Of a stretch of DNA of 64,000 nt, positions 31,078 to 39,480 are shown in pieces. This DNA is from Nocardioides sp. JS614 (GTDB taxonomy: Bacteria > Actinomycetota > Actinomycetes > Propionibacteriales > Nocardioidaceae): positions 2,418,001-2,482,000 of the forward strand of contig NC_008699.1 of NCBI RefSeq assembly GCF_000015265.1, given 5' to 3'. Position 1 is the first letter of the stretch. Each line of letters begins with the position of its first letter. A program made the translations under genes and the position numbers. Below the pieces are notes generated by a model that made no database searches, was not told where the DNA came from, and worked only from the letters and a program-made list of their open reading frames with translations.

Positions 31078-32037
31078 TCAGGCCGTGACGCCCTCGCGGG
31101 CCTCGACAGCCTGACGGTACAGCCGACCGGCGCGGTAGGACGAACGGACGAGCGGCCCGGACATCACCCCGGTGAACCCGACCTCGTCGGCCTCGTCCTT
31201 GAGCTCCACGAACTCCTCCGGCTTGACCCAGCGCTCGACCGGGTGGTGCCGCGGCGAGGGGCGGAGGTACTGGGTGATGGTGAGCAGCTCGCAGCCCGCG
31301 GCGTGCAGGTCGCGCAGGGCCTGCGAGACCTCCTCGCGGGTCTCGCCGAGGCCGAGGATCAGGTTGGACTTCGTGACCAGGCCGAAGTCGCGAGCCTGGG
31401 TCAGCACGTCGAGCGAGCGGTCGTAGCGGAACGCCGGACGGATCCGCTTGAAGATCCGCGGCACGGTCTCGAGGTTGTGGGCGAGCACCTCGGGCCGCGA
31501 CTCGAAGACCTGGGCGAGCAGGTCCGGCTTGCCGCTGAAGTCGGGGATCAGGTTCTCCACGCCGATGCCCGGGTTCAGCTCGTGGATCTGGCGCACGGTC
31601 TCGGCGTACAGCCAGGCGCCCTCGTCGATCAGGTCGTCGCGCGTGACGCCGGTGATGGTGGCGTACCTCAGGCCCATCGTGCGCACCGACTCCGCGACCC
31701 GCCGCGGCTCGTCGCGGTCCAGCGGCTTCGGCCGGCCGGTGTCGATCTGGCAGAAGTCGCAGCGCCGGGTGCACTGCTCGCCGCCGATCAGGAAGGTCGC
31801 CTCGCGGTCCTCCCAGCACTCGTAGATGTTGGGGCAGCCGGCCTCCTGGCACACGGTGTGCAGTCCCTCGGACTTCACCAGGTTCTGGAGGTGCTGGTAC
31901 TCCGGACCCATCTTCGCTCGGGTCTTGATCCACTCGGGCTTGCGCTCGATCGGGGTCTCCGAGTTGCGTGCCTCGAGCCGGAGCAGCTTGCGGCCCTCTG
32001 CTTGTGGGGAGGGGGGAGCTTGCGTCACGTTGGCCAA
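31078..32037 (-). CDS. lipA: Lipoyl synthase
   Basis: It inserts two sulfur atoms into octanoyl chains on E2 and GcvH proteins to form lipoate. It is a radical SAM enzyme with two [4Fe-4S] clusters: the auxiliary cluster cysteines lie in CQEAGCPNIYECW and the radical SAM motif is CTRRCDFC. Later segments FGLVTKSNLILGLGETREEV and LRPSPRHHPVERWVKPEEF are typical, as is a final Arg-Ser-Ser-Tyr (VRSSYRAG). The 319-residue length is normal. It follows lipB on the same strand, 30 bases downstream, so the two form an operon for cofactor synthesis. Confidence 0.97.
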   Translation of the reverse strand: MANVTQAPPSPQAEGRKLLRLEARNSETPIERKPEWIKTRAKMGPEYQHLQNLVKSEGLHTVCQEAGCPNIYECWEDREATFLIGGEQCTRRCDFCQIDTGRPKPLDRDEPRRVAESVRTMGLRYATITGVTRDDLIDEGAWLYAETVRQIHELNPGIGVENLIPDFSGKPDLLAQVFESRPEVLAHNLETVPRIFKRIRPAFRYDRSLDVLTQARDFGLVTKSNLILGLGETREEVSQALRDLHAAGCELLTITQYLRPSPRHHPVERWVKPEEFVELKDEADEVGFTGVMSGPLVRSSYRAGRLYRQAVEAREGVTA

Positions 32038-32067
32038 CTGTACGCGGCGGGTGGAGGCGGTCCCGCC

Positions 32068-32796
32068 TCAGGGAGTGAGCAGCTCGATCCGCGGCTGCTT
32101 GGCCGGGTCGGGGCGCGGCTCGTAGTCGGGCGTGGGGTCGTACGGCGCCCAGGCGAGGTACTCGCGCAGCCGCCGCTCGACGTACGGCGTCGCCTCGGCC
32201 ACGCTGACGTCGCGACCGAGCTCGCGGCTCAGCGAGGTGACGCCTGCGTCCGCGATCCCGCAGGGGACGAACCGGTCGTACCACCCGAGGTCGACGTCGC
32301 AGTTGAGGGCGAACCCGTGCATGGTCACGCCGCGGCTGACCCGGATGCCGATCGCCGCGACCTTGCGCTCCCCGAGGGGGGCTCCGCCGCCCTCGGACCT
32401 CCCGGGCTCGGCCTTGAGCCAGACGCCGCTGCGGCCCGGCACCCGGGCGGTGGTGACGCCCAGGTCGGCGCACGCCCGGATCAGCGCCTCCTCGAGCCGG
32501 CGCACGTAGTCGACGACCAGCACGTGGTCGGGCAGGGTGACGATCGGGTAGCCGACCAGCTGGCCGGGGCCGTGGAAGGTGATCTTGCCGCCGCGGTCGA
32601 CGTCGATGACCGGCGCGCCGCCCGGGTCGGCCGGCCGCTCGTGCGGCTCGGTGCGCTTCCCGGCGGTGAAGACCGGCGGGTGCTCGAGCAGCAGCACGGT
32701 GTCCGGCTCGTTGCCGTCCGCGACCTGCTGGTGCACCTCGCGCTGCAGGTCCCACGCGGCGACGTACTCGACCATCCCGACGTCTTGGAGCTTCAC
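32068..32796 (-). CDS. lipB: Octanoyl-[acyl-carrier-protein] transferase
   Basis: It moves the octanoyl group from acyl carrier protein to lipoyl domains, the step before LipA. The 242-residue product shows LLEHPPVFTAGKRTEP, GKITFHGPGQLVGYPI, the catalytic lysine in GERKVAAIGIRVSRGVTMHG and the nucleophilic cysteine in RFVPCGIADAGVTSL. A GTG start at 32796 was chosen (VKLQDVGMVEYVAAWDLQ). It lies just upstream of lipA. Its lipoyl substrate sucB is encoded 1.4 kb further along. Confidence 0.95.
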   Translation of the reverse strand: MKLQDVGMVEYVAAWDLQREVHQQVADGNEPDTVLLLEHPPVFTAGKRTEPHERPADPGGAPVIDVDRGGKITFHGPGQLVGYPIVTLPDHVLVVDYVRRLEEALIRACADLGVTTARVPGRSGVWLKAEPGRSEGGGAPLGERKVAAIGIRVSRGVTMHGFALNCDVDLGWYDRFVPCGIADAGVTSLSRELGRDVSVAEATPYVERRLREYLAWAPYDPTPDYEPRPDPAKQPRIELLTP

Positions 32797-32866
32797 GCGC
32801 TCGAGCCTACTGCGCGCCCTGTGGACGACGGCGGGCCCGGGGCACCGGTCGGGGTAGGAGAGGACC

Positions 32867-33346
32867 ATGCCGCTCCTGCCGCTCCTGTCCCTCCTGCTGG
32901 CGCTGCTCGGCCCTGGCACCGCGCCGGACCCGGCCCCGCCCCGGCCGGTCGTCGTGCTGCACGACTGGGACCAGCAGCGCGCGGCGGCGTGGGCCACGTC
33001 CGATGTCGCGGGGCTGCGCGCGCTCTACACCGCCGGCAGCTCGGCCGGTGCGGTGGACGTCGCGATGCTGCGCGCCTGGCGGGAGCGCGACCTGCGGGTC
33101 GAGGGGATGCGGATGCAGGTGCTCTCGGTGTCCGTGCGCGCCGACACCGGGCGGCGCCTGGTGCTGGTGGTCACCGACCGGCTCGCGTCCGCGGTCGCGG
33201 TCGGCGCCGGCGTACGCCGCCCGCTGCCGCGCGACGCGGTATCGACCCGGCGCCTCGTGCTGGTGCGGGCCGCGGGGGAGTGGCGGATGGCTCAGGTCAG
33301 GCCCGCGCCGAGCACGTCGTCCACCGTGCGGTCGTGGAACCGGTAG
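32867..33346 (+). CDS. Secreted hypothetical protein, 159 aa
   Basis: The N-terminus PLLPLLSLLLALLGPG is a signal peptide. The mature part has VVVLHDWDQQRAAAWATSDV, AGLRALYTAGSSAG, VDVAMLRAWRERDLRVEG and a final LVLVRAAGEWRMAQVRPA, a pattern resembling NTF2/SnoaL-like export proteins. It is divergent from lipB and overlaps the end of the next gene by 55 bases, tail to tail. Function unknown. Confidence 0.7.
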   Translation: MPLLPLLSLLLALLGPGTAPDPAPPRPVVVLHDWDQQRAAAWATSDVAGLRALYTAGSSAGAVDVAMLRAWRERDLRVEGMRMQVLSVSVRADTGRRLVLVVTDRLASAVAVGAGVRRPLPRDAVSTRRLVLVRAAGEWRMAQVRPAPSTSSTVRSWNR

Positions 33347-34188
33347 CCCGCGTCCTCGAGGGCCGCGGGGCGCAGGTTGATCGAGCCGAGCGCCTCGGGG
33401 GCGAGCGGGCCGGCGCCGGCCCGGATCGCGAACCGCGGGGCGACCAGGAACGCCTTGCGGTGGGTGGCCCGGGCCAGCGCCTGGGTGAACTCCGCGTTGG
33501 TCGGCGTCAGCGGGCAGCACACGTTGAACGGGCCGGCGGCCGTCTCGTGCTCCACCAGGTGGGTGACGCCGCCGACCCAGTCGCGCAGGGAGATCATCGC
33601 CATCCGCTGTCGTCCGTCTCCGAGCCGAGCGCCCAGCCCGAGCCGGGTGAGCAGCTGCAGCTGCTTGAGCGGCGCCGCCCGTCGGTCCATCACCGGGGCG
33701 GTGCGCAGCACGCACAGCCGGGCGCCGGCCGCCGCGGCCGGGTCGGCGGCATCCTGCCACTCGCGGCTGACGCGGGTGAGCAGGCTGTCGCCGCTGCTCT
33801 GGGTCTCCTCGGTGACGACCTGCTCGCCGTGGTCGCCGTACCAGGCGATCGCGTTCCCGGCGACGAAGGCCGGCTTCCGCTCGCTCGCGGCGATGGCGCT
33901 CGCGAGCACCCGGGTCGTGGTCACCCGGCTCTCGCGCAGCGCGCGGGCCCAGCGGCGCGAGTGCGGGTTGCCGATCGTCGGCGACCCCGCCAGGTTGACC
34001 ACCACGTCGGCGCGCTCGACCAGCTCGCGGTCGTAGCCGCCGGCGTACGGGTCCCACGTCGACTCGCTCGGCGACGACGTGGGCCGGCGCACCAGCGCGA
34101 CCACGTCGTGGCCGCGCTCGGTCAGCTCCCGGCTCAGGTGGGTGCCGAGGAAGCCGGAGGCGCCGGCGATGACGACGGTCAGCGACAT
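33292..34188 (-). CDS. TIGR01777-type NAD(P)-binding epimerase family protein
   Basis: The 298-residue SDR protein has the nucleotide-binding TVVIAGASGFLGTHL, a DVVVNLAGSPIG-like segment with NPHSRRWARAL, the AIAWYGDHGEQ and SREWQDAADPA signatures, PFNVCCPLTPTNAEFTQALA and a DUF1731 C-terminus (GSINLRPAALEDAGYRFHD). In actinobacteria this gene lies upstream of sucB on the same strand, as here (seven bases beyond the sucB stop). Substrate unknown; the E. coli homologue YfcH is also unassigned. Confidence 0.88.
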   Translation of the reverse strand: MSLTVVIAGASGFLGTHLSRELTERGHDVVALVRRPTSSPSESTWDPYAGGYDRELVERADVVVNLAGSPTIGNPHSRRWARALRESRVTTTRVLASAIAASERKPAFVAGNAIAWYGDHGEQVVTEETQSSGDSLLTRVSREWQDAADPAAAAGARLCVLRTAPVMDRRAAPLKQLQLLTRLGLGARLGDGRQRMAMISLRDWVGGVTHLVEHETAAGPFNVCCPLTPTNAEFTQALARATHRKAFLVAPRFAIRAGAGPLAPEALGSINLRPAALEDAGYRFHDRTVDDVLGAGLT

Positions 34189-34195
34189 GCTCTCC

Positions 34196-35989
34196 TCAGA
34201 CCTCGAACTGGCCCGACTCCAGGCGCTGCTTCACGTCGGTGAGGAAACGGCCTGCGTCGGCGCCGTCGACCAGCTGGTGGTCGTAGGTGAGTGCCAGGTA
34301 GACCATGTAGCGCACCGCGATCGTCTCGCCGAGGTTCGGGTCGTCGATGACCACGGGCCGCTTGACGACGGCGCCGGGCCCGAGGATCGCGACCTGCGGC
34401 TTGTTCACGATCGGGGTGTCCCACAGGGCCCCGACGCTGCCCAGGTTGGTGATCGTGAACGTCCCGCCCGAGAGCTCGTCCGGGCCGATCTTGTTGGTGC
34501 GCGTGCGCTGGGCGACGTCGGCGATCTTCTTCGCCAGGCCGGCGATGGAGAGGTCGCCCGCGTCCTTGATCACCGGGGTGATCAGACCCTTCTCGGTGTC
34601 CACCGCGATCGCGAGGTTCTCGCGGTCGTAGTAGGTGACCTCGCCCGCCTCGGTGTCGATGGTCGCGTTCAGCGCCGGGTGGTGCTTGAGCGCGTCGATC
34701 GCGGCCTTCGCGAAGAACGGCAGGTACGACAGCTTGACGCCCTCCCGGGACAGGAAGTCCGCCTTCGCCTCGTCGCGCAGCCGCGCGATGTTGGTGACGT
34801 CGACCTCGACCACCTGGGTCAGCTGGGCGGAGGTCTGCAGCGAGTCGACCATGCGCGTGGCGATGATCTTGCGCAGCCGCGACATCTTCACCGTGGTGCC
34901 GCGCAGCGGCGACGGCGCGCCCGAGGAGACCGGTGCCGAGGGGGCAGCCGGGGCGGCCGGAGCCGCCTGGGCGGGCTGCTGGGCCTGTTGCTGGGCCTGT
35001 TGCTGGGCCTTGGCGGCGTCGAGCACGTCCTGCTTGCGGATCCTCCCCCCCACGCCGGTGCCGGTGACGCTCGCGAGGTCCACGCCGTGCTGGGCGGCCA
35101 TCTTGCGCACCAGCGGCGTCACGTAGCCCGGGCCGTCACCGCTCGCGACGGGCTGGGCGGCGGGCTGCGCAGTGGGCTGGGCGGCGGCGGCCGGCGCGGG
35201 AGCCGGCGGGGCGGCCTGCTCCTGGGGCGCGGGTGCCGGCTCGGGCTCGGGTGCCGCCTCGGGCTCGGGCTCGGGCTCGGGGGTCGGCTCCGGCTCGGGC
35301 TCGGGGGTCGGCTCGGGCTTCGACTCGGCCGGCGCGGCCTGTCCGGACCCGATCACGGCGAGCTCGGCCCCGACCTCGACGGTCTCGTCCTCGGCGACCT
35401 TGATCTCGAGCAGGGTGCCGGCGACCGGCGAGGGGATCTCGGTGTCGACCTTGTCGGTGGAGACCTCGAGCAGCGGCTCGTCCACGGCGACCTCGTCGCC
35501 GACCGACTTCAGCCAGCGGGTGACGGTGCCCTCGGTGACCGACTCGCCGAGGGCCGGGAGGGTCACGGCCGTCCCGGAGCCACCGGACGGCTTGGCCTCG
35601 GCCGCCGGGGCCGGCTGCTCGGCAGCGGGCTGCTGCGCCTCCTGCTGCGCCTGCTCCTGGGCGGGCTCCGGCTCGGGCTGTGCCTCGGGCTCCGGCTCGG
35701 GGTCGGGCTGGGCCTCGGCCTGGGCGCCGCCGGAGTCACCCGAAGACTCACCGGCGTCCCCGATCACCGCCAGCACGGCACCGACCTCGACGGTGTCGTC
35801 CTCGTTGGCCCGGATCTCCAGCAGCGTGCCGGCGATGGGGGAGGGGATCTCGGTGTCGACCTTGTCCGTGGAGACCTCGAGCAGCGGCTCGTCGACGGCC
35901 ACCGAGTCGCCCACCTGCTTGAGCCAGCGGGTGACGGTGCCTTCGGTGACGGACTCGCCGAGTGCCGGCAGGTTGACTTCGGTGGCCAA
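34196..35989 (-). CDS. sucB: 2-Oxo acid dehydrogenase E2 (dihydrolipoamide succinyl/acetyltransferase)
   Basis: The 597-residue protein is the core of the 2-oxoglutarate and/or pyruvate dehydrogenase complex. It has two lipoyl domains (residues about 2-76 and 142-215), each with the lipoylated lysine in STDKVDTEIPSP. They are joined by long Glu/Pro/Ala/Gln linkers. A peripheral-subunit-binding domain follows (VTPLVRKMAAQHGVDLASVT, GGRIRKQDVLDAA), then the acyltransferase core ending in TYDHQLVDGADAGRFL, where His and Asp catalyse transfer. The ATG at 35989 has an AAGGAAG ribosome site. Lipoate genes and lpdA lie close by. Confidence 0.96.
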   Translation of the reverse strand: MATEVNLPALGESVTEGTVTRWLKQVGDSVAVDEPLLEVSTDKVDTEIPSPIAGTLLEIRANEDDTVEVGAVLAVIGDAGESSGDSGGAQAEAQPDPEPEPEAQPEPEPAQEQAQQEAQQPAAEQPAPAAEAKPSGGSGTAVTLPALGESVTEGTVTRWLKSVGDEVAVDEPLLEVSTDKVDTEIPSPVAGTLLEIKVAEDETVEVGAELAVIGSGQAAPAESKPEPTPEPEPEPTPEPEPEPEAAPEPEPAPAPQEQAAPPAPAPAAAAQPTAQPAAQPVASGDGPGYVTPLVRKMAAQHGVDLASVTGTGVGGRIRKQDVLDAAKAQQQAQQQAQQPAQAAPAAPAAPSAPVSSGAPSPLRGTTVKMSRLRKIIATRMVDSLQTSAQLTQVVEVDVTNIARLRDEAKADFLSREGVKLSYLPFFAKAAIDALKHHPALNATIDTEAGEVTYYDRENLAIAVDTEKGLITPVIKDAGDLSIAGLAKKIADVAQRTRTNKIGPDELSGGTFTITNLGSVGALWDTPIVNKPQVAILGPGAVVKRPVVIDDPNLGETIAVRYMVYLALTYDHQLVDGADAGRFLTDVKQRLESGQFEV

Positions 35990-36024
35990 TGGACTTCCTT
36001 CGCTTCAGGTGCTGGTGTTCGGGT

Positions 36025-37404
36025 TCAGGAGTGGGCGTGCAGGGGTTTGCCCGCCAGCGCCAGGTGCGCCTCGCCGAGCGCCTCGTTCTGCGTCGGGTGG
36101 GCGTGGACAAGGGGTGCCACGTCCTCCGGGTACCCCTCCCAGTTGTAGATCATCTGGGCCTCGCCGATGAGCTCGCCGACCCGGTCGCCGACCATGTGCA
36201 CGCCCACGACGGGGCCGTCCTTGCGACGGATCAGCTTCACGAAGCCCTGGGTCTTGAGGATCTGGCTCTTGCCGTTGCCGCCCAGGTCGTAGGTGAGCGT
36301 CTCGATGCCGTCGGCGCCGTAGGTCTCCGCCGCACGCGCCTCGTCGAGCCCGACGGAGGCGACCTCCGGGTGCGAGTACGTCACGCGGGGGATGCCGGCC
36401 TCGTCGATCGGGCTCGGGTCGAGGCCCGCGATGTCCTCGGCGACGAAGATGCCCTGCTGGAAGCCGCGGTGCGCCAGCTGCGGGCCGGGGACGATGTCGC
36501 CGACGGCGTACACGCCGTCCAGGTTGGTGCGGCACCGCTCGTCGGTGAGCACGAACCCGCGGTCCATGGTCACGCCCTGCTCGTCGTAGCCGAGGCCTTC
36601 GGTGACCGGCCCGCGACCGACTGCGACAAGCAGCAGGTCGGCCTCGATCACGTCGCCCCCCTCGACGGTCACCGCGACGCCGGTGTCGGTGTGCTTGACG
36701 CTCTGGAACGGGGTGCCGGTGCGGAACACGATGCCGCGCTTGCGGAACGCCCGCTCCAGCGCCTTGGAGGACGCCTCGTCCTCGACGGCCACCAGCCGCG
36801 GCAGCGCCTCGACGATGGTCACGTCGGCACCGAAGCTGCGCCACACGCTGGCGAACTCGCAGCCGATGACGCCGCCGCCGAGCACCACGACCGAGGCGGG
36901 CACCCGATCCAGCCGCAAGGCGTGGTCGGAGGTGATCACCCGCTCGCCGTCGATCTCGAGCCCGGGCAGGGTGCGGGCGTACGAGCCGGACGCGAGCACC
37001 ACGTGCTTGCCGGTGTACGCCGTCTCGCCGACGGTGACCGTCCGCGGGCCGGTGAGCCGGCCGGCGCCCTCGATCACCGTGATGCCGCGGCCCTTGATCA
37101 GGCCGGTGAGGCCCTTGAACAGCCGCGAGACGACACCGTCCTTGTAGGCGTTGACCCCCGCCATGTCGATGCCCTCCAGGGTGGCGCGCACTCCGAACGT
37201 CTCGGCCTCGCGGGCCTGGTCCGCGACCTCGGCGGCGTGCAGCAGCGCCTTGGTCGGGATGCAGCCGATGTGCAGGCAGGTGCCGCCCAGGTGCGACTTC
37301 TCCACCAGGCCCACGGACAGGCCCAGCTGTGCTGAGCGCAGGGCGCAGGCGTAACCGCCGGAGCCCGCACCGAGGATGAGTACGTCGAAGTCGGCGTCGG
37401 CCAC
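36025..37404 (-). CDS. lpdA: Dihydrolipoyl dehydrogenase (E3)
   Basis: It reoxidises dihydrolipoyl groups of E2, passing electrons to NAD. The 459-residue flavoprotein has the FAD-binding DVLILGAGSGGYACALRSAQ, the redox cysteines in GGTCLHIGCIPTKALLHAA, the NAD-binding VVVLGGGVIGCEFASVWRSF, VYAVGDIVPGPQLAHRGFQQ, and the dimer-interface His-Glu at VHAHPTQNEALGEAH. It is 35 bases upstream of sucB on the same strand, so E3 and E2 are cotranscribed. Confidence 0.97.
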   Translation of the reverse strand: MADADFDVLILGAGSGGYACALRSAQLGLSVGLVEKSHLGGTCLHIGCIPTKALLHAAEVADQAREAETFGVRATLEGIDMAGVNAYKDGVVSRLFKGLTGLIKGRGITVIEGAGRLTGPRTVTVGETAYTGKHVVLASGSYARTLPGLEIDGERVITSDHALRLDRVPASVVVLGGGVIGCEFASVWRSFGADVTIVEALPRLVAVEDEASSKALERAFRKRGIVFRTGTPFQSVKHTDTGVAVTVEGGDVIEADLLLVAVGRGPVTEGLGYDEQGVTMDRGFVLTDERCRTNLDGVYAVGDIVPGPQLAHRGFQQGIFVAEDIAGLDPSPIDEAGIPRVTYSHPEVASVGLDEARAAETYGADGIETLTYDLGGNGKSQILKTQGFVKLIRRKDGPVVGVHMVGDRVGELIGEAQMIYNWEGYPEDVAPLVHAHPTQNEALGEAHLALAGKPLHAHS

Positions 37405-37551
37405 CCGCCCATCCTTGCACTTCCGCGCAACGTGTCCACACCGGCCTCCGGGCTACTCGCGGGTCACCTCGTGGTCACCGCGGCGAACCTGGCGGCGCAC
37501 CTTGCGGCGATCTCCCGTGGGTTCGCCCGGGTTGTTGGCACACTGGTCGGC

Positions 37552-37920
37552 ATGTCATGGATGGACCGGCTCCGGCGCAGCTCGGGCCCGAAGATGCGGC
37601 GCCCCGCGCGGGACGCCTACCGGACCGGGTCGACCCGGGTGCGCGCGTCGGACTCGGTGGACCTCGAGCACCTGCACTCCTGGGTGAGCGATCGGCGCGG
37701 CGTCGAGGGCTTCGTCGAGCCGCGCACCGCCGTCAGCGACGTGACGTTGCTGCTGGTCGCCCACGACGGAGAGTGGACCCGGCGCCGGGTGCCCTCGATC
37801 GGCTGGGCGCACGACTTCTGCAACCGCCAGCAGATCCCCTCCTACGACGCCGCGGTCGTCGGCATCCCGCAGCGGATGCGGGACTACAACCGGCGCAAGA
37901 AGCTCGAGGGCGGGCTCTGA
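37552..37920 (+). CDS. Hypothetical protein, 122 aa, conserved in context
   Basis: The ATG at 37552 opens a basic protein: MSWMDRLRRSSGPKMRRPAR, then STRVRASDSVDLEHLHSWVS, a core TLLLVAHDGEWTRRRVPSIG and WAHDFCNRQQIPSYDAAVVG, ending YNRRKKLEGGL. It is a short alpha/beta protein without known catalytic residues. Actinobacterial homologues lie between lpdA and pepA; some annotation pipelines call them oxidoreductase-like without basis. It converges on pepA with a ten-base gap. Confidence 0.8.
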   Translation: MSWMDRLRRSSGPKMRRPARDAYRTGSTRVRASDSVDLEHLHSWVSDRRGVEGFVEPRTAVSDVTLLLVAHDGEWTRRRVPSIGWAHDFCNRQQIPSYDAAVVGIPQRMRDYNRRKKLEGGL

Positions 37921-37930
37921 ACCCGCCCGC

Positions 37931-39439
37931 CTACTTCTGCTCGGACAGTGCCCGGGCGTAGTCGACCAGGGTGGCGACGGCGACACCGGTGCCGCCGGCG
38001 GTGACGTGCCCCCAGGCGCCGCCGGAGTTGAACGACGGCCCGGCGATGTCGAGGTGCGCCCAGGGCAGGCCCCCGGTGAACTCGCGCAGGAACGCCGCGG
38101 CGAACAGCCCGCCGCCCCACCGGGTCCAGTCGTGCTGGGCGAGGTCGGCGATCTTGCTGGAGGTGATCCGCTCGCGCATCGACTCCGGGATCGGCATCGG
38201 CCACATCGCCTCGCCGGCCGTGCCGGCGGCCGCGAGCACGTCGTCGACGACGTCGGTCGACCCGAGCACGCCGCTGACCCGGTCGCCCAAGGCGACGACC
38301 ATGTGGCCGGTCAGGGTGGCGACGTCGATGATCACGTCCGGCTTCACCTCGGTCGCGCGGACCAGGGCGTCGGCGAGCACCAGGCGGCCCTCGGCGTCGG
38401 TGTTGAGCACCTCGACCGTGGTGCCGCCGTACATCGACAAGACGTCGCCGGGCCGGGTCGCCGAGCCCGACAGCATGTTCTCCGCCATCGGCGCGTACGT
38501 CGACACCTGCACGGGCAGGCCCAGCCGGGCGATCGCGAACGTCGCCTGGACGACCGCAGCGGCGCCGGCCATGTCCGACTTCATCTCGCTCATGCTCTGC
38601 GCCGGCTTGATGGTCAGCCCGCCGGAGTCGAAGGTGATGCCCTTGCCGACGAGCGCAAGGTGGTGCTTGGCGCCCTTCGGCGCATAGCTCAGCTCGACCA
38701 GCCGCGGCGGCGCCGACGAGCCGGCACCGACGCCGAGGATGCCGCCGCAGCCGAGCTCGGCGAGCTCCTTCTCGTCGAGGACCCGGATGGACACCTTCGG
38801 GGCGCCGCGCCCCTTGGTGAGTGCCTTGGTCGCCTCGGCGACGGTGTCGGCGAAGGCGGGCGGGGTCAGGTCGCCGGGCGGCGTGTTGACCCAGTCCCGG
38901 GTCGCCGCGACGGCGGCGGAGACGATCCGCGCCTGCTCGAACGCGGCTACCACGTCCTTCTTGCGCGCGGCGCCGCTGAGCAGGACCACGTCGGCCGGTG
39001 CGCCCTTCGCCTCCGCGGCCGGCTTCTTGTACGTCGTGAACGTGTAGCCCCCGAGCTCGTAGCCCTCGGTCACGGCGCGGACCAGCTCGGGCGTCCCGGC
39101 GGGCAGTGCGATCGCGACCGAGGCGGCGTTGGTGACCGCGCGAGCCGCGACGCCCGCGCCCCGGCGTACCGCCTCGGTGTCGGGGGTCGCGCCGAGCCCG
39201 ACCAGCACCAGCAGCGGGGAGGTGATCGCGCCGCTGGTCGGGACCTTGGCGACCTCGCCCGCCTTGCCGGTCACCCCGAGCGTGGCGAGCAGGGGGCGCA
39301 GCTTGCGGCCGTAGGCGGAGGCGACGTCCTCGCCGCCGTCGGCGAGGGTCGGCCCCTTGGCGCCTTGGACGACCCCCACCACGACGGCGTCGCTGCGGGT
39401 CTTGGCGGGGCTGGCGCTGCGCATGGTGTACGACGTCAC
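37931..39439 (-). CDS. pepA: Leucyl aminopeptidase (M17)
   Basis: It removes N-terminal amino acids from peptides in the cytoplasm, with two metal ions. The 502-residue protein has ITFDSGGLTIKPAQSMSEMK (catalytic Lys and Asp), KSDMAGAAAVV, and VEVLNTDAEGRLVLADAL with the metal ligands Asp and Glu and the bicarbonate-binding Arg. The GTG at 39439 was selected (VTSYTMRSASP); open frame upstream overlaps the divergent gcvT promoter. Sixth-decile length for the family, no defects. Confidence 0.95.
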   Translation of the reverse strand: MTSYTMRSASPAKTRSDAVVVGVVQGAKGPTLADGGEDVASAYGRKLRPLLATLGVTGKAGEVAKVPTSGAITSPLLVLVGLGATPDTEAVRRGAGVAARAVTNAASVAIALPAGTPELVRAVTEGYELGGYTFTTYKKPAAEAKGAPADVVLLSGAARKKDVVAAFEQARIVSAAVAATRDWVNTPPGDLTPPAFADTVAEATKALTKGRGAPKVSIRVLDEKELAELGCGGILGVGAGSSAPPRLVELSYAPKGAKHHLALVGKGITFDSGGLTIKPAQSMSEMKSDMAGAAAVVQATFAIARLGLPVQVSTYAPMAENMLSGSATRPGDVLSMYGGTTVEVLNTDAEGRLVLADALVRATEVKPDVIIDVATLTGHMVVALGDRVSGVLGSTDVVDDVLAAAGTAGEAMWPMPIPESMRERITSSKIADLAQHDWTRWGGGLFAAAFLREFTGGLPWAHLDIAGPSFNSGGAWGHVTAGGTGVAVATLVDYARALSEQK

Positions 39440-39480
39440 CGGGGCAGGATAGTCCGGGGTGCTGCGGTAGGTTCGCGGCC

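Noticed and set aside
29132..32755. Long minus-strand open frame (1207 codons) covering the RDD, lipoprotein, DUF4191, lipA and lipB region
   Set aside because: It overlaps confirmed genes on both strands and encodes Arg/Pro/Gly low-complexity sequence.
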